The notes: generated from the sequence alone by a model not told the origin. A stretch of DNA of 64,000 nt from Pedobacter cryoconitis (GCF_001590605.1 NZ_CP014504.1:5456001-5520000), one strand, 5' to 3'. Positions 17,456 through 27,494 are shown, counted from the stretch's first letter. Numbers and translations: made by a program.

Positions 17456-18760
17456 CTAATTATTTAGCGCCTCTTTAAATACTTTGAGAATTCGTTCTCT
17501 GGCAAAAGCATGGTCAACTATAGGTTGGCTATGCTTTTCTTGTTTATATTCTGGTGCCCATCTGTAGATATACTTATTGTCGGGATCAAATTTCTTCGCT
17601 TGTAATTCAGGGTTGAATACCCTGAAATAAGGAGCTGCATCGTTGCCGCAACCGCAAGCCCATTGCCATCCACCAACATTACTAGCCAGTTCATAATCCA
17701 GTAACTTTTCTGCAAAATAAGCTTCTCCCCAACGCCAGTCAATTAACAGATGCTTAGTCAAAAAGCTTCCTACAATCATTCTGACCCGGTTATGCATATA
17801 GCCCGTTTGATTCAGCTGGTTCATTCCTGCATCTACTATTGGGTATCCGGTTTTGCCATTTTTCCAGGCTTCAAAATCCTTTTCCTTATTCAGCCATTTA
17901 ATCTGATCATAGGCCGGTTTAAAGGACTGTGTGGTGATATGAGGGAACTGAGATAAAATCATCATATAAAAATCTCTCCAGGCCAGTTCAGATAGCCATT
18001 TCTCAGCACCGGCATTTAATGCTTTCGCTGCAGCCTCTCTGATACTGACTGTTCCAAATCTTAAATGGATACCCAGATGAGTCGTGGCATCGTCTGCGGG
18101 GAAATCTCTCCGCTGTTCATAAGCAGCTAATTTATGCTCAAAACTTGCAGAGGGAAATTGTAAATCTGATTCCTGAAAGCCTAATGTACCTAATTCAGGA
18201 AAAGCAAATGGTTGAATTTGAAGCAGATTTTCCAGGTATTTTTTTACCGGATAAGCTTTAAGATAAAAATCGTTCAACTTTAATTTCCATTGACGAAAGT
18301 AAGGGGTGAAAACAGTATAAGGCTTTCCGTCAGCTTTTACGATTTCCTTTTTTTCAAAAATAACCTGGTCTTTGAAGGATTGAAAAGGTATAGATTCTGA
18401 ACGCAGGTATTCTGCTAAAGCATCATCACGTTCCATCGCATAAGGTTCGTAATCATGATTTGTATAGACTGATTTTACGGTGTAGGTTTTTAATAGTTCT
18501 GACCATATTTGCTCAGGTGTACCATACTTGATAAGTATGGAAGAGCCAGCTTGCTGCAATTCAGTTTCAAGTTCTTTTAATTTGCGGTAGATAAAGGTAA
18601 CTCTGGCATCCTTCGGGTCATTTAAATCATCGAGTATATGGCGGTCAAATATAAAAAGCAATAAAACCGGGGTGCTTCCTTTTAATGCGTGGTAGAGTGC
18701 CGCATTGTCTTTTAACCTCAAATCTCTTCTTAACCAGCAAATGTTTACCTCTGTTTTCAT
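17456..18760 (-). CDS. deoxyribodipyrimidine photo-lyase (class I)
   Basis: A light-driven repair enzyme that splits cyclobutane pyrimidine dimers using FADH-. The N-terminal alpha/beta antenna domain begins VNICWLRRDLRLKDNAAL. The C-terminal FAD domain contains WRDFYMMIL, YPIVDAGMNQLNQTGYMHNR and DYELASNVGGWQWACGCGND, including the Trp residues of the electron-transfer chain. The length of 434 residues is slightly short for E. coli PhrB (about 470) but typical of Bacteroidota. Its start overlaps the end of the upstream epimerase gene by 4 nt (ATGA type), so the two are translationally coupled. A second photolyase-family gene and a putative light sensor lie nearby. Confidence 0.95.
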   Translation of the reverse strand: MKTEVNICWLRRDLRLKDNAALYHALKGSTPVLLLFIFDRHILDDLNDPKDARVTFIYRKLKELETELQQAGSSILIKYGTPEQIWSELLKTYTVKSVYTNHDYEPYAMERDDALAEYLRSESIPFQSFKDQVIFEKKEIVKADGKPYTVFTPYFRQWKLKLNDFYLKAYPVKKYLENLLQIQPFAFPELGTLGFQESDLQFPSASFEHKLAAYEQRRDFPADDATTHLGIHLRFGTVSIREAAAKALNAGAEKWLSELAWRDFYMMILSQFPHITTQSFKPAYDQIKWLNKEKDFEAWKNGKTGYPIVDAGMNQLNQTGYMHNRVRMIVGSFLTKHLLIDWRWGEAYFAEKLLDYELASNVGGWQWACGCGNDAAPYFRVFNPELQAKKFDPDNKYIYRWAPEYKQEKHSQPIVDHAFARERILKVFKEALNN

Positions 18761-19665
18761 GCGCTGTAAATATCAGATAAAGCTTGTTCCAGTTGGGGAT
18801 ATTTGAAAATAAATCCACTGGATTCTATTTTTTGTGCCGTTGTATGGGTACTGTTGATAACCATTGAACTCATCTCACCTAAAATAAATTGTAATATTTT
18901 CTCAGGAACGCTAAATGGCCATACAGGGCGATGTAATTGCTTGGCAATAGCTTTAGTCAGTTGTTTATTGGTAACAGGATAGGGGGCTGTTGCATTGTAA
19001 GCACCTGTTAACGATTCATTGTCAAGTGCATGGAGATAGATCCGGGTCATATCCTGGTAATGAATCCAGGGTACCCACTGTTTTCCACTTCCAAGAGGGG
19101 CGCCCGCAAACAGGCTGATTGGGGTGGCCATGGATTTTAGTGCACCATCATTTTTTGCCAGCACTACACCAGTCCTGATTTTTACAATACGTAGCTTCAG
19201 TTGCTGTACCTGGTCTATCGCTTTTTCCCATTCAATACAGCATTCTGCAAGGAAATTATGACCAGGAGTACTTTCTTCTGTCAGTATTTCATCTCCGCGG
19301 TTGCCATAATAACCAATAGCAGCTGCAGAAATAAAGTTTTTTACCTGATTTGGGTTTGTTGCTATGGTTTTAAATAGAAGTTGTGTAGAAAGAACCCGGC
19401 TGTCAATGATTTCTTTTTTACGCTGGCCGGTCCATTTTCCTTTAGCTATATTTTCACCGGCAAGATGGATAATACTATCTACACCATCCAGGCATGCTGT
19501 ATCAATTTTCTGCTGTTCTACATCCCATAGAAAGACCTTGACCTGGTCAATTTGATGCGGCTTCCGGGAAAGGATAGAAACCTTATTTCCCCGTTTTAAA
19601 AGCGTTTGAATTAAATCTTTGCCGAGCATGCCGGTTGCACCTGTGAGTAAAATATGCTGGTTCAT
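18757..19665 (-). CDS. TIGR01777-family NAD(P)-dependent epimerase (SDR39U1/YfcH-like)
   Basis: An extended short-chain dehydrogenase fold of 302 residues. The nucleotide loop is LLTGATGMLGKDLI at the N terminus. Family blocks are VDSIIHLAGENIAKGKWT, FISAAAIGYYGNRGDE (with the YG-Y variant of the catalytic Tyr region) and RIVKIRTGVVLAKNDGAL. A C-terminal DUF1731-like segment includes LGEMSSMVINSTH. The substrate of this family is not known. It is translationally coupled to the photolyase gene through a 4-nt overlap and faces cry-DASH across a 164-nt divergent promoter region. Confidence 0.9.
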   Translation of the reverse strand: MNQHILLTGATGMLGKDLIQTLLKRGNKVSILSRKPHQIDQVKVFLWDVEQQKIDTACLDGVDSIIHLAGENIAKGKWTGQRKKEIIDSRVLSTQLLFKTIATNPNQVKNFISAAAIGYYGNRGDEILTEESTPGHNFLAECCIEWEKAIDQVQQLKLRIVKIRTGVVLAKNDGALKSMATPISLFAGAPLGSGKQWVPWIHYQDMTRIYLHALDNESLTGAYNATAPYPVTNKQLTKAIAKQLHRPVWPFSVPEKILQFILGEMSSMVINSTHTTAQKIESSGFIFKYPQLEQALSDIYSA

Positions 19666-19829
19666 TTAGGATTAACTTTAATAGTCGTGTTTTTGTTTCC
19701 GGGAAAGCTGTTTAAACGTGATTTTAAGCTAAACTTTTGTTGCGCTTATGTAAATATTACTTTGTGTATTAGATCTTAGGATAAAAATGGTATATTTTTG
19801 GAGATTACAACAAACTTTAGGCTAAATAA
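19666..19829. promoter_or_regulatory. divergent control region, epimerase-photolyase versus cry-DASH
   Basis: The region between the two outward-facing units contains the 8-bp palindrome GTTTAAAC (19710-19717) and the -7-like box TATTTTTG (19793-19800) facing cry-DASH. No well-spaced TTG accompanies that box. The palindrome shares the TTAAAC/GTTTAA half-site with the inverted repeat upstream of the MerR/B12 gene, so a common regulator is possible, but the region is AT-rich and chance similarity is likely. Confidence 0.35.
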
Positions 19830-21083
19830 ATGGAATCTCGGAAAATACTCGTCTGGTTTAGAAATGATTTGCGGTTACATGACAACGAAATGTTAGTAGA
19901 AGCGATCAGTAAGTCCGATAGTATCCTGCCTGTTTATTTTTTTGATCCGCGCCACTTTGAATGTACTGCTGAAACTGAAGAAGAAAATATAGCTGTACAC
20001 AATAGATTTCAATTTTTAGCAGAAAGCGTCTCTGCTTTACGCGAATCATTGAAAAAACTGGGCGGTAATCTTTTGGTCATCTCTGGTACTCCGGAAGATC
20101 ATATTTCAGCACTTGCTGAACACTATGAAATTGCAGAGGTTTATCACCACAGAGAGGTTGCAACTGAAGAAACTACGGTTTCTTCGAATGTAGAAGACCT
20201 GCTGTGGAAATTGAGAATAAACCTGAAGCATTTTATTGGCCACACGCTTTACAATAAAGAAGATCTGCCATTTCCTATTAAAGATATTCCTGATGTTTTT
20301 CCTCAGTTTAAGAAAAAAACAGAAAGAGATGCAATCGTAAAAGATTGTTTCCCTGCACCTGAGCAAATTAATTTTGTACCAGTTGAGGAATGGGGGGAAT
20401 TACCTGAATGTGGAGGGCCTTTTTTAACTAACCTTTCTGGTGGTGAAGAAGAAGGGATAAAACATTTACAGGAATTATTTGCCCCTGGTTCCGAAATTTA
20501 TATCCGTAGTAGTAAAGCACATGCTGCCCAGCATAGTTTTGCGTCTAAATTATCTCCCTGGCTGGCTGTCGGTGCCTTATCTCCAAGAAAGGTTTATTGG
20601 GCAGTGAAAGAGGCTGAACAGCAATTTGGTGCGAACACGCATTTCACCCAATTAATATTAGGCCTGTTGTGGAGGGATTTCTTCAGGTTTATGTTTAAAA
20701 AACATAGCGTTGATTATTTCAAGGACATTGTAGAAATAAAAGAATTTCCGCAGACTGGAGAATATCTTCAAAGTTTACAGCAATGGAAAGATGGAAATAC
20801 GGGTAATCCCGTTGTTGATCAATATATGACAGAGCTGAATCAATCTGGTTTTATTTCTCATACTGGGCGCTTATTGGTCGCTACTTACTTGATTTATATC
20901 TTAAAGTTGAATTGGATAGATGGGGCTGGTTATTTTGAACAAAAACTAATTGATTATTCACCAGCCAGCAATTGGGGCAACTGGGCTTATGTTGCCGGAG
21001 GTGGAAAAGATACACGTTCTAAAAATGCTTTTGATTTAGACAAACAAATCAAATTGCTGGATATAGAGGTGCAGGATATTTGA
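19830..21083 (+). CDS. cryptochrome DASH
   Basis: A photolyase-family flavoprotein of 417 residues. It begins KILVWFRNDLRLHDNEML, carries the DASH-type linker (EEWGELPECGGPFL) and the FAD-binding blocks SKLSPWLAVGALSPRKVYW and LLWRDFFRFMFKKH. It ends with NTGNPVVDQYMTELNQSGF and NWGNWAYVAGGGKDTR, where the tripeptide context around NWGNWAYVAG is diagnostic for DASH proteins. Cry-DASH proteins repair dimers in single-stranded DNA and may signal light. The C terminus is shorter than usual: the typical continuation with NxxxQxxxYDP is reduced to NAFDLDKQIKLLD. The MerR/B12 regulator follows 73 nt downstream. Confidence 0.93.
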   Translation: MESRKILVWFRNDLRLHDNEMLVEAISKSDSILPVYFFDPRHFECTAETEEENIAVHNRFQFLAESVSALRESLKKLGGNLLVISGTPEDHISALAEHYEIAEVYHHREVATEETTVSSNVEDLLWKLRINLKHFIGHTLYNKEDLPFPIKDIPDVFPQFKKKTERDAIVKDCFPAPEQINFVPVEEWGELPECGGPFLTNLSGGEEEGIKHLQELFAPGSEIYIRSSKAHAAQHSFASKLSPWLAVGALSPRKVYWAVKEAEQQFGANTHFTQLILGLLWRDFFRFMFKKHSVDYFKDIVEIKEFPQTGEYLQSLQQWKDGNTGNPVVDQYMTELNQSGFISHTGRLLVATYLIYILKLNWIDGAGYFEQKLIDYSPASNWGNWAYVAGGGKDTRSKNAFDLDKQIKLLDIEVQDI

Positions 21084-21102
21084 TAAAAAAAACGGATAAA
21101 GG

Positions 21103-21139
21103 TTAAACAAAAAAAATATTTAAAACATTTTTTGTTTAA
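21103..21139. promoter_or_regulatory. 12-bp inverted repeat upstream of the MerR/B12 regulator
   Basis: TTAAACAAAAAA (21103-21114) and TTTTTTGTTTAA (21128-21139) are exact reverse complements separated by 13 nt. The repeat could be a weak terminator of cry-DASH or, because it lies directly upstream of a MerR-type gene, its operator. The lack of G/C in the stem argues against an efficient terminator. Confidence 0.45.
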
Positions 21140-21156
21140 GAGCGTTATCACATGAA

Positions 21157-22035
21157 GTGAAAAGATTCTCAATCAGTGATATAGAAAGCTTAATAGGCAT
21201 AAAAGCACATACGATCAGGGCATGGGAGGCCAGATATAACCTGGTGCCTCCAAAAAGAACTCCTACGAATATCAGATATTACGAGGAAGAAGACCTGAAG
21301 CATCTGCTTAATATTGTGACTTTGAATGAAAAAGGTTACAAAATAAGCCGGATTGCAAAAATGGACAAGGTACAGATCAATGACCTTGTACTCCAGTTAC
21401 AAGCTGATTATAACAATGATACTGTACAGGTGCTTCGTCTTTCTGATGCTGCCTTAAAATATGACGAAATTGCATTTGCTGAAATCCTTTCTGGTTGTAT
21501 TCAGGAATTAGGTTTAGTCGATACGATGGATCTTGTACTTTTTCCATTTATGAAAAAGGTAGGAATGTTATGGCAGACTGGTGCAATAGATCCCTCGCAT
21601 GAACATTTTGCCTCCAATTTAATCAGAGACAGGATGATTGTGGAGATTGATAAGCTAACTAAGCCAGATAGAAAAGATCCTAAAAGGTTCTTATTATTCC
21701 TGCCGGAGGCCGAAATGCATGAAACAGGTTTACTATTTGCCCGCTATTTGCTAAAACGATGTGGAATGGATACGCTGTACCTTGGACAGGAAATCCCATA
21801 TAATGACCTTAAAAAGGTAATTGCACATTATAAACCTGATTACGCTTTTATTGTGCTTACTTCTCTGAATCTTGGAAAAGATATCAATAAAATATTGACT
21901 AAGGTGTTGGACTATATGGATGTGCCTCTGCTGGTAGCGGGCAGTTTAATCTCCGAATTTGACATACTTCTTGACGATCGGCTGACACCACTTAAAAAGG
22001 TTTGTGAAATCGTAGAATTTCTTGATGATTTATAG
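21157..22035 (+). CDS. MerR-family regulator with B12-binding domain, CarH-like photoreceptor candidate
   Basis: Translation starts at GTG 21157; the ATG 5 nt upstream is out of frame and hits a stop at once. The 292-residue protein has a MerR helix-turn-helix (TIRAWEARYNLVPPKRTPTN, residues 19-38). A helical domain carries W139-x9-E149-H150, and a Rossmann-like cobalamin domain has E186-M-H188-E-T-G191. In CarH the W-x9-EH residues pack against adenosylcobalamin and the His of the ExHxxG motif can ligate cobalt. Light then breaks the Co-C bond and releases DNA. Both signatures are intact here. Its place just after cry-DASH and near photolyase suggests light control of repair genes; this last step is inference. 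Confidence 0.88.
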   Translation: MKRFSISDIESLIGIKAHTIRAWEARYNLVPPKRTPTNIRYYEEEDLKHLLNIVTLNEKGYKISRIAKMDKVQINDLVLQLQADYNNDTVQVLRLSDAALKYDEIAFAEILSGCIQELGLVDTMDLVLFPFMKKVGMLWQTGAIDPSHEHFASNLIRDRMIVEIDKLTKPDRKDPKRFLLFLPEAEMHETGLLFARYLLKRCGMDTLYLGQEIPYNDLKKVIAHYKPDYAFIVLTSLNLGKDINKILTKVLDYMDVPLLVAGSLISEFDILLDDRLTPLKKVCEIVEFLDDL

Positions 22036-22089
22036 CTGTTTTTAAAGGTAAAATCCTAATTTTGCCATACTTATACCAATTCTTAAACA

Positions 22090-24885
22090 ATGGATAATTT
22101 ATCTTATCTCAACGGCGCAAATGCCGAATACATCGATTCTATTTATCAAGCTTATAAAGAAGATCCTAATGCGGTTGAATTCGGCTGGCAGAAGTTTTTT
22201 GAAGGGTTTGATTTTGGAAGAGGAGCGGATGCTGGCGTAGCCAGTGAAGCAACTCCCGAACATTTTTTAAAAGAAGTGAGTGTCTTAAATCTGATCAATG
22301 GTTATCGCCAGCGCGGTCATTTGTTTACCCAAACAAATCCGGTAAGAGAAAGACGTCATCATTTACCAACTCTTGATATCGAAAACTTTGGTTTGAGTCA
22401 GGCTGACCTGGACACCGTTTTTAATTCGAGCGTAGAACTTGGTATTGGTGCTGCCAAACTAAGCGATATCGTAACCTTTCTGAAGAGAACTTACTGCAGG
22501 TCTATTGGTGCGGAATATAAATTTGTCCGTACACCTGAAGTATTAAGCTGGATTGAAAATAAAATGGAAAGTGTGCAGAACACGCCAAATTTTTCAATTG
22601 AAGAGAAAAGAAGGATCCTTAAAAAGTTAAATGAAGCGGTAAGCTTTGAGAACTTCTTAGGAACTAAGTTTCTTGGTCAGAAGAGATTTTCTTTAGAAGG
22701 GGCTGAGGCTTTAATTCCTGCACTGGATTCAGTAATTGAAAAAGGTTCTGCAATGGGAATTGAAGAATTTGTAATTGGTATGGCACACAGAGGGCGTTTA
22801 AATGTGCTGGCCAATATCATGCAAAAAACTTACAAAGATATCTTTGCTGAATTTGAAGGTAAGGGCTACAGTGCGGAATCTCCTTTTGGAGGTGATGTGA
22901 AGTACCACCTTGGTTATTCTACGGATGTAACTACGAATGACGGAAAAAGCGTCCATTTGAGTTTATGTCCTAACCCATCTCACCTGGAAACAGTAAATGG
23001 TGTGGTTGAAGGAATGACACGTTCTAAAATCGATTTCAAATATGGTGGGGATGATTCACGTATTGCGCCTATCCTGATTCATGGTGACGCTTCGGTTGCC
23101 GGACAGGGGATCGTTTACGAAGTTATTCAAATGGCAGGTCTGGATGGTTATAAAACCGGTGGTACGATCCACCTGGTGATTAACAACCAGATTGGTTTTA
23201 CTACAAATTATAAAGACGGCCGTACCAGTACCTATTGTACAGATATTGCTAAGGTGACGCTTTCTCCTGTTTTCCATGTGAATGGAGATGATGTAGAAGC
23301 TTTGGTTTATGCGATCAACCTGGCTATGGAATACCGTCAGAAATATAAAAATGATGTTTTCATAGATATTCTGTGTTACCGCAGATTCGGGCATAATGAA
23401 GCAGATGAGCCTAAATTCACTCAGCCTTTATTGTACAAAAGCATCGAGCAGCATGCTAATCCAAGAGATATCTATATCAAACAACTGATTGGTGAAGGTA
23501 AAATGGAAGCAAGCCTGGCAAAAGAAATGGAAGTTGAATTCCGTGGTATTTTACAGGAGCGGTTAAATGAAGCGAAAGAAGTTACTTCTACTTATAAGGG
23601 AGTGAAATTTGCTGGTGCATGGTCAGACATGAGAATTGCCAGTGCAGAAGATTTTGTTACTTCTCCTGATACGTCTGTTAAAAAGACTACTTTATTAGAG
23701 ATTGCAAAAAGGATTAGTACTTTGCCTGCAGATAAAAAGTTCTTCAAGAAAATTGAGAAACTATTTGCTGAGCGTAATAAAATGGCTACTTCAAGTCATG
23801 TTTTTGACTGGGCAATGGGTGAGCAGCTGGCTTATGCAACTTTACTTACTGAAGGTAAGAGAGTTCGTTTAAGCGGACAGGATGTAGAGCGTGGTACATT
23901 CTCACATCGTCATGCTGTTTTAACTTTAGAAGATTCTGAAGAGGAATATATCCCTTTAAGTAACCTTTCTGATCAGCAGGCCCCATTTGATATCTATAAT
24001 TCACATTTATCTGAATATGGCGTTTTAGGGTTTGAGTATGGTTATGCAATGGCAAACCCTAATGCTTTAACTATTTGGGAAGCGCAGTTTGGTGATTTCT
24101 TTAATGGTGCACAAATTGTTGTGGATCAATATATTGCAAGTGCAGAAACAAAATGGCAGCGTGAAAACGGGTTAGTTATGTTATTGCCTCATGGTTATGA
24201 AGGACAAGGGCCTGAACACTCTTCTGCAAGGATTGAGCGTTTTATGGAACTTTGTGCGGATTACAATATGCAGGTAACTAACTGTACTACTCCTGCTAAC
24301 TTTTTCCATGCAATCCGTCGTCAGTTTAAACGTGATTTCAGAAAACCATTAATTGTTTTTACCCCTAAAAGCTTATTGCGTCATCCTTTATGTGTTTCTA
24401 AGCTGGAAGAATTTACTAATGGAAAATTCCAGGAGGTAATCAATGATGCAAATGTTAAAGCGAATGAGGTAGACAGAGTATTGTTCTGCAGTGGTAAAAT
24501 TTACTACGAATTGTTAGAGAAACAACAGAAAGAGGAGATCAAAAATGTTGCGATCGTTCGTGTTGAGCAGTTATATCCTACGCCATTTAAACAAATGGAA
24601 GAAGTTTATAAAGGTTATAAAAATGCGAAAGAAGCTGTTTGGGTTCAGGAAGAACCTGAAAACATGGGTGCATGGCCTTATTTGTTGCGTAAAACAAGAA
24701 AGACAGTATTTAGTGATATTGAAGTGATTTCAAGAAAAGAAAGCAGCAGTACTGCAACTGGATTTGCGAAACAGCATGCGGATGAGCAAGCTTATATTCT
24801 GGCAAAATCTTTTGCAGCACCTGTAACTGAGGTGGATCAGAAAATTGCTAAGAAATCAGTGAGTAAAGCATATAACGTAGATTAG
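22090..24885 (+). CDS. sucA: 2-oxoglutarate dehydrogenase E1 component
   Basis: A thiamine-diphosphate enzyme of the TCA cycle (931 residues) that decarboxylates 2-oxoglutarate and transfers the succinyl group to the E2 lipoyl arm. It begins with the family N-terminal tail ([20 protein letters not shown]). Conserved blocks include [18 protein letters not shown], the ThDP-binding region [28 protein letters not shown], and [20 protein letters not shown] in the transketolase pyrimidine domain. A -7-like TAATTTTG lies at 22057-22064. The gene is followed after 20 nt by sucB, and the two form an operon. The E3 gene is elsewhere (36236). Confidence 0.97.
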   Translation: MDNLSYLNGANAEYIDSIYQAYKEDPNAVEFGWQKFFEGFDFGRGADAGVASEATPEHFLKEVSVLNLINGYRQRGHLFTQTNPVRERRHHLPTLDIENFGLSQADLDTVFNSSVELGIGAAKLSDIVTFLKRTYCRSIGAEYKFVRTPEVLSWIENKMESVQNTPNFSIEEKRRILKKLNEAVSFENFLGTKFLGQKRFSLEGAEALIPALDSVIEKGSAMGIEEFVIGMAHRGRLNVLANIMQKTYKDIFAEFEGKGYSAESPFGGDVKYHLGYSTDVTTNDGKSVHLSLCPNPSHLETVNGVVEGMTRSKIDFKYGGDDSRIAPILIHGDASVAGQGIVYEVIQMAGLDGYKTGGTIHLVINNQIGFTTNYKDGRTSTYCTDIAKVTLSPVFHVNGDDVEALVYAINLAMEYRQKYKNDVFIDILCYRRFGHNEADEPKFTQPLLYKSIEQHANPRDIYIKQLIGEGKMEASLAKEMEVEFRGILQERLNEAKEVTSTYKGVKFAGAWSDMRIASAEDFVTSPDTSVKKTTLLEIAKRISTLPADKKFFKKIEKLFAERNKMATSSHVFDWAMGEQLAYATLLTEGKRVRLSGQDVERGTFSHRHAVLTLEDSEEEYIPLSNLSDQQAPFDIYNSHLSEYGVLGFEYGYAMANPNALTIWEAQFGDFFNGAQIVVDQYIASAETKWQRENGLVMLLPHGYEGQGPEHSSARIERFMELCADYNMQVTNCTTPANFFHAIRRQFKRDFRKPLIVFTPKSLLRHPLCVSKLEEFTNGKFQEVINDANVKANEVDRVLFCSGKIYYELLEKQQKEEIKNVAIVRVEQLYPTPFKQMEEVYKGYKNAKEAVWVQEEPENMGAWPYLLRKTRKTVFSDIEVISRKESSSTATGFAKQHADEQAYILAKSFAAPVTEVDQKIAKKSVSKAYNVD

Positions 24886-24905
24886 GAAAATATAATACAT
24901 CAATT

Positions 24906-26138
24906 ATGAGTCTAGAAATAAAAGTTCCGCCAGTAGGCGAATCAATTACCGAAGTTGTTTTATCCCGTTGGGTGAAGAATGATGGTGATGCCGTAGAAAT
25001 GGATGAAGTAATCGCCGAGTTAGAATCTGATAAAGCAACTTTTGAATTAACTGCTGAGCAAGCCGGAACTTTGAAAATAGTGGCGGCCGAAGGCGATACG
25101 CTGGTTATAGGTGCTGTAGTTTGTTCTATCGAAACTAGTGGGGCTGCTCCGGCAAAAGCGGCAGCGCCAGCTGCTGAAGAAAAAGCGGTTGTTAATGATG
25201 CTCAGCCTGCTGCTCCGGTAGCGGAAAGAAATGGCGAGAGTTATGCAACTGGTACTCCTTCACCGGCAGCAGGTAAAATTCTTGCAGAAAAAGGTGTTGA
25301 CGCGGCGGCTGTTAAAGGCTCTGGTGTTGATGGCAGGATTACTAAAGATGATGCGCTTAAGGCGGAGAAAGCGGCTGCACCAGCAGCTAAGGCTCCTGAA
25401 AAAGCTGCACCAACTGTAGCTGCACCGGTTGCAGGTTCAAGAAATGAACGCAAAGAAAAAATGTCTCCATTGCGCAAAACTGTTGCGAAACGTTTAGTTG
25501 CAGTGAAGAATGAAACGGCCATGTTAACTACTTTTAATGAAGTAAACATGAAACCGATCATGGATCTTCGTGGAAAATATAAAGATCAGTTCAAAGAAAA
25601 ATATGGTGTTGGTTTAGGTTTCATGAGTTTCTTCACGAAAGCTGTTTGTGAGGCAATGAAAGATTTCCCTGCTGTGAATGCACGTATTGATGGTGAATCT
25701 GTTGTTTACAATGACTTCGTAGATATTTCTATCGCTGTTTCTGCACCAAAGGGATTGGTTGTTCCAATTATCAGAAATGCAGAGAGTATGACACTTGCCC
25801 AGATTGAAAAGTCTGTGATTGAGTTGGCTACTAAAGCACGTGATAGCAAGTTGACTTTGGAAGAAATGACTGGTGGAACATTTACAATTACTAATGGTGG
25901 TGTATTTGGTTCAATGATGTCTACGCCAATTATCAATGCGCCTCAGTCTGCGATTTTAGGAATGCACAATATTATTGAGCGCCCTATTGCAGAAAAAGGT
26001 GAAGTTGTGGTCCGCCCGATGATGTATCTTGCTTTATCTTATGATCACAGAATCATTGATGGCAGAGAGTCTGTTGGATTCCTGGTAAGAGTAAAACAGT
26101 TGTTAGAAGATCCTGCACGTTTGTTGTTAGGGATTTAA
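24906..26138 (+). CDS. sucB: dihydrolipoyllysine-residue succinyltransferase (E2)
   Basis: The core E2 subunit of the 2-oxoglutarate dehydrogenase complex, 410 residues. A single lipoyl domain carries the modified Lys43 in [11 protein letters not shown]. An Ala/Pro-rich linker follows, then the peripheral subunit-binding domain ([20 protein letters not shown]) and the catalytic domain. The active site is [11 protein letters not shown], with His381 and Asp385. It transfers succinyl from E1 to CoA. It is co-transcribed with sucA and ends at a strong terminator. Confidence 0.97.
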   Translation: MSLEIKVPPVGESITEVVLSRWVKNDGDAVEMDEVIAELESDKATFELTAEQAGTLKIVAAEGDTLVIGAVVCSIETSGAAPAKAAAPAAEEKAVVNDAQPAAPVAERNGESYATGTPSPAAGKILAEKGVDAAAVKGSGVDGRITKDDALKAEKAAAPAAKAPEKAAPTVAAPVAGSRNERKEKMSPLRKTVAKRLVAVKNETAMLTTFNEVNMKPIMDLRGKYKDQFKEKYGVGLGFMSFFTKAVCEAMKDFPAVNARIDGESVVYNDFVDISIAVSAPKGLVVPIIRNAESMTLAQIEKSVIELATKARDSKLTLEEMTGGTFTITNGGVFGSMMSTPIINAPQSAILGMHNIIERPIAEKGEVVVRPMMYLALSYDHRIIDGRESVGFLVRVKQLLEDPARLLLGI

Positions 26139-26160
26139 TTACTGATTCATATATTTTTAG

Positions 26161-26195
26161 AAAAACCTGCTGTTTAGTTACAGCAGGTTTTTTGC
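26161..26195 (+). terminator. intrinsic terminator of sucAB
   Basis: A 13-bp stem (26161-26173 and 26180-26192) around a 6-nt loop, with core CCTGCTG/CAGCAGG and a T-run at the end. Confidence 0.95.
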
Positions 26196-26269
26196 TTTTT
26201 ATTGCGTCTTGTTCATGTCATATGTTTTGCGAAAATTCGTTTTCGGCAGGATTTGAGTACTTTTACGCT

Positions 26270-27160
26270 GTGAAAAAAAGCTACTTATTATTGTTGTTCC
26301 TTGTTTTTGGTAAAAGAACAAAGGCACAGGAAACTACAAATACAACTGATAATCCGGTAAAGATTGGAAAGAGTATATTTTCTAATGAAATCAAGAGGAA
26401 TTTCTCGAGAAAAGGCGATTTCTTTGTGCACTGGGGATATAATCATTCGTGGTATGGAAAGAGTGATATTAACTTTACGGGGCCTAATTATGATTTTACA
26501 TTGAAGGATGTAGTTGCACATGACAGGCAATCACCGTTAAAGTGGAACTATTTAAATCCATCAAAGGTTTCTGAGCCACAGTATAATCTTCGTGTAGGCT
26601 ATTTTATTTCAGATAATTATAGTATTTCCATTGGTTGGGACCACATGAAATATGTAATGGATATCCCGCAGCAGGTGGCGATTACTGGTTATATCGGAGA
26701 TCAAATTTCAGAGCCTGGTGTGCCTACAGGTGCGCTTGCAGGAACGTACAATGGACAAATGATTAATGTAACGGACAAAATGCTTACTTACGAGCATACG
26801 GATGGGTTCAACTATGCGAATATTGAGATCGAGCGTTATGATGATATCTGGGTTGCGCCTTCTAGACAGACCTCTTTAACTTTGGAAACAGGTCTTGGTG
26901 GTGGTATGATGGTACCAAGGTCTGACGTGCGTTTATTTGAGCAGGGAAGAAATAACCACTGGAATGTTGCTGGTTATGGTTTTTCTGCAAAGATTGGTTT
27001 GAAATTTTATGTGACCAGAGGGCTGTATATTCAGAATACAACTAAGGTTGGGGCAACTAATTTGAAGACTGTCCATACTACAGGCAGAGATGATTTAGAT
27101 AAAGCAAGTCAGAAGATTAATTATGTACAGAATTTCTGGGCTTTAGGTTACCAGTTTTAA
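26270..27160 (+). CDS. outer-membrane beta-barrel protein, unknown function
   Basis: The open frame begins at 26192, inside the sucAB terminator, so the true start is probably the GTG at 26270. From there a signal peptide reads KKSYLLLLFLVFGKRTKAQ. The 296-residue product alternates aromatic and polar strands (FFVHWGYNHSWYGKSDINF, YFISDNYSISIGWDHMKY) and ends NFWALGYQF with the terminal Phe of barrel proteins. I do not recognise a specific family. An alternative ATG at 26222 would spoil the signal peptide. It is monocistronic and followed by a large inverted repeat. Confidence 0.75.
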   Translation: MKKSYLLLLFLVFGKRTKAQETTNTTDNPVKIGKSIFSNEIKRNFSRKGDFFVHWGYNHSWYGKSDINFTGPNYDFTLKDVVAHDRQSPLKWNYLNPSKVSEPQYNLRVGYFISDNYSISIGWDHMKYVMDIPQQVAITGYIGDQISEPGVPTGALAGTYNGQMINVTDKMLTYEHTDGFNYANIEIERYDDIWVAPSRQTSLTLETGLGGGMMVPRSDVRLFEQGRNNHWNVAGYGFSAKIGLKFYVTRGLYIQNTTKVGATNLKTVHTTGRDDLDKASQKINYVQNFWALGYQF

Positions 27161-27194
27161 AGTTTAGCCCTTGTTTAGGGGGGATTTCCGTCTT

Positions 27195-27274
27195 CGCTTA
27201 AAAAAAACAGGCACTAATGTTCGGCCGGCATTAAAAATGAATGGCCTCACATTAGTGCCTGTTTTTTTTAAGCG
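27195..27274. repeat. 26-bp perfect inverted repeat, terminator-like
   Basis: Arms 27195-27220 and 27249-27274 are exact reverse complements. Each contains an A8/T8 tract and CAGGCACTAATGT/ACATTAGTGCCTG. The 28-nt centre carries a further small hairpin (GGCCGGCATT...GAATGGCC). The repeat follows the outer-membrane gene and works as an intrinsic terminator on either strand. The arms are longer than a terminator needs. Confidence 0.75.
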
Positions 27275-27451
27275 TCCAAAGGAATTTCCTGTTGCAGGGT
27301 GGCTGGTATGATCGGAGAAGCGTTTGAGGGTATGTTTTGTTTTTTAACGAAAAAATAACAGAAACAGGATAGTGTATTGATAGTTATAGTGGATATTACA
27401 GGCAAACCCTATACCTATGAAAACATTTTAATAATAGAAAAGCCTGTATCA

Positions 27452-27459
27452 TAAATCAG
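27452..27459. repeat. left target-site duplication of the IS
   Basis: ATAAATCA directly before the left terminal repeat. The same 8 bp follow the right terminal repeat at 29517-29524. Confidence 0.8.
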
Positions 27460-27476
27460 AGGGCACTGAAAAAGTC
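27460..27476 (+). repeat. left terminal inverted repeat of the IS
   Basis: GAGGGCACTGAAAAAGT, the exact reverse complement of 29500-29516. Confidence 0.85.
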
Positions 27477-27494
27477 CCTTAGAAAAAAATGGAT

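Noticed and set aside
25231-25561. Overlapping alternative frames in the sucB linker region
   Set aside because: They arise from the Ala/Pro-rich linker codons of sucB and encode low-complexity Ala/Leu/Arg sequence.
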